Positions 42,101-45,100 of a stretch of 64,000 nucleotides of DNA are shown here, one piece after another. Positions within the stretch are counted from its first letter, which is position 1. Each line of letters opens with the position of its first letter. Position numbers and translations under genes: made by a program. This stretch comes from Flabesymbios commensalis (Eukaryota; Annelida; Polychaeta; Terebellida; Flabelligeridae). Below the pieces are notes generated by a model. It ran no database searches and was not told the origin of the DNA. It was given only the letters and a program-made list of their open reading frames with translations. The DNA is taken from the NCBI GenBank assembly GCA_964017125.1, contig OZ024914.1, positions 15,479,508 to 15,543,507 of the forward strand. The letters run 5' to 3'.

Positions 42101-45100
42101 AACGGTCGCTTAACTCTTTTATTTGTCGCATCATTTTTTTTCTATTCATTTCAAGCCGGGGATTGCGTAAGCAACGCCAGCTTAGAAAGAAGGCCTATGT
42201 AAAATACCACATATTTTATAATTAACTACTGTCACATTACTTTGGCGATGAATCTAAATGTCAGTCGATATGTTTGTTGTGAAAAAATACCCGCCTAGCA
42301 TAATGAGCATTGGAACAACGTTAGGTGATTATTATTTTCTTTGTAGGAAAACAGTAACCTGGTAACGTGGTCACAAAAGTAATGAATGAATAAACGAATG
42401 AAATAAACGAATGAAATTGAATAAATAATCTATCAATGAATGAGTAGGGCCTTATGCCACGTTTGTGCGCACACACAGGCTATTAACTGGCAGAGTAGAA
42501 CGTCCTGGTGAAGGGGGTACGAATGATATGACACTGCTCTCCAGACACATGATTCGAAAGTCAAGCCATTGCGCTCTGAAGCCGGGTACTCCTCAAATAC
42601 TGAATCATTACGAGTGAGCGTACAAGAAACAACTATTTGTTTGAAACCTGAACACCAGATTAACCAGCAATCTCTATTCAGAGGCAGGCAGCTTTATCGA
42701 GAGATATATAGTGTCCAATGTCAAATAACAAATAAATATTTATCTACAAACGTCATTTACCGGAAGGATTTTAAAAAAATTATTTTTAATTTGTATGGCG
42801 AAAGATTGCTTAACGACCCTATTCTGGAAGTTGAGATATAGCTTGGTTGAGCTACGTGTGTTGTGAGCGTGTTATGCCGAAATCATGTCCAGCGTAAAAT
42901 ACCTAACGTCAAATAACTCACATATCATGCAAAAATAGACAAAAATAGACGATAACCAGACGACTCGTTATTATAGCAATGTAGCTCCTACCAACTAAAA
43001 ATTGATTGAACCAAAACATATCTGTCATTACAAGTATACCTGTTATAATTGGGGTAACGGGCGACATGAAAGTTCCCTTCACAGACCTGGAATATGCATT
43101 TTCAGCAAGACTCCCAGAACAACAGTTAAATCTAAACATCTAAGGTGACAACCCTTGTCCTGTCGAGTTGTTAATATTATCATTAGTATTTTTTGTCAAT
43201 TGAAGTTGGCATTACTGACGTAATTTCTACTTCAATTGACGAAAAATATTGTACTTATGAAAAATATGCATCTCCTTGATTGAATTATCTGATTAACTAT
43301 CACATCGAATATTGCTGTTTCAATGTTGCCCAGCCATTAAACTAACATTACATCGAATATGTAGGGGCTTCGATAGAAAATATTCACGGAACTGTTTTAA
43401 TAATTGAAATACCATATCTATAATTGGACACCCAATTCAAGTCATCTTCATCCAATGCAAGTTGAGAATTTCGAGAGCAACAGTTACTCGCGGCTTGTGG
43501 TGGATGAAGATGACAATGGTAAACTCGGGCTTGAAAGTGTTAAAGAGCATATATAGACAGGACAAGGGTTTAAAAACATGTATGCGAGGCAAATACACCA
43601 TTGACAAAGACACCATTGACAAAGACACCATTGACAAAGACACGTTGACAAAGACACCATTGGCAAAGACACCATTGGCAAAGACACGTTGACAACAGTG
43701 GTAAACAGTCGTCAGTTTAGTTTGAAACACAATGAACATTCCAAATTCTATGGATCATAATAGCCACGTAAATAGAGCTGGATAAACATACAAATATATA
43801 TTAAAGGGATCTATCACTCGCACTAATTATCTGACTGAAAATTTAGAAGCAAGGTATGTAGTAAACAATCCAGTGGTTTGTTACCAGTGAGTGAAAATTA
43901 CGTCGCCTTCTGCAATTGTGAAATATCTCGCGGCGCTAGAACAGTTTTAAGTAATGCATATGTACAAGTAAGGTGACACATATTCGGCGCGGCCGGGCTT
44001 CGAGCCTGGTACACCCATGGCCACAGCCGCACAGAATCGGGAACGGCCGTTTTTTGTGCTGATTTCCCGGCGGGAGGTGTGTCCCTTTAATTGAACCTTT
44101 CAAGTTCTGTGGGAATTAATATAGAAAATAATTATTACAGAATCAATTTCAACGACATTAATTGCATACACAGAATGTCCTTGATAAAACCAATCATTGT
44201 AAACCAGTAGACAACAATTTCAATTTACCCAGCAGCTAGAAAGTTAACGCAAACACAATGTTGACCGAATGCTGGTTTAACGTTAAGTTTAAAACAACAT
44301 TAGATCGTAATTTCCTGCTCACATGGATTCAGTATCATCATCACTATCCAACAAAATGTGAGACGCTGATCGAACGCTGCTGTAATGCTGGCCACCGTCT
44401 GCGACGCTGGCCCAGCATTACAGGAGCGTTGGGTGAGCATCACGTGCTAGTTGACCCCCTCACCTGGCCTGTAGAGGAGCCGGCTGACAGATCCTCTGTG
44501 GCTCGTAACGTCTCCACGTCCAGCTCAGTGGCCGAAATACAGTCCCTGGAATCAACAGAAAAACAAGTAGTTTTAAATGGGATCCTATTAAACGACACTC
44601 GTGTTGTCAAAAAAAAAGAATGTTAACGTAAATGATTTAATTTACCACCACCTAGAAGTTGTGTCTCGCTAATGCGACCCACAAGTTCAAAGGGATGAAA
44701 ATTGCTCATATTTCTTTGCCTTGAGACTATGTTTAAACCAGTCTCTATATCTATGGCTTGAACACACATTTCGTTCCCAGTAAATGCGAAAAACGGATTA
44801 AAACCGACTATAGTCGCGCTCAGCGGTGAAAGGGTTAAACCGAGAAAGGGACAAACGATCATGGAATAATTTTCTCCACAAATTATCCCCTGTTTTTTTT
44901 ACATTCTCCTCTAATCTCTGGACGCTCATTCTTATAATAATAGTCTACATTTTACGGTTGTCTGACGTGTTCTAAGTCTGTTCTTTTTTGTTAAGGCTGT
45001 TTCCTCCTCCCCTGTGTCATAGAAGAGCTACCCAACGTTATCTTATCATTATTTCTTGACATTTTTCTTTTTTTAATTCGGCAATGCTAGGCCAATATTC

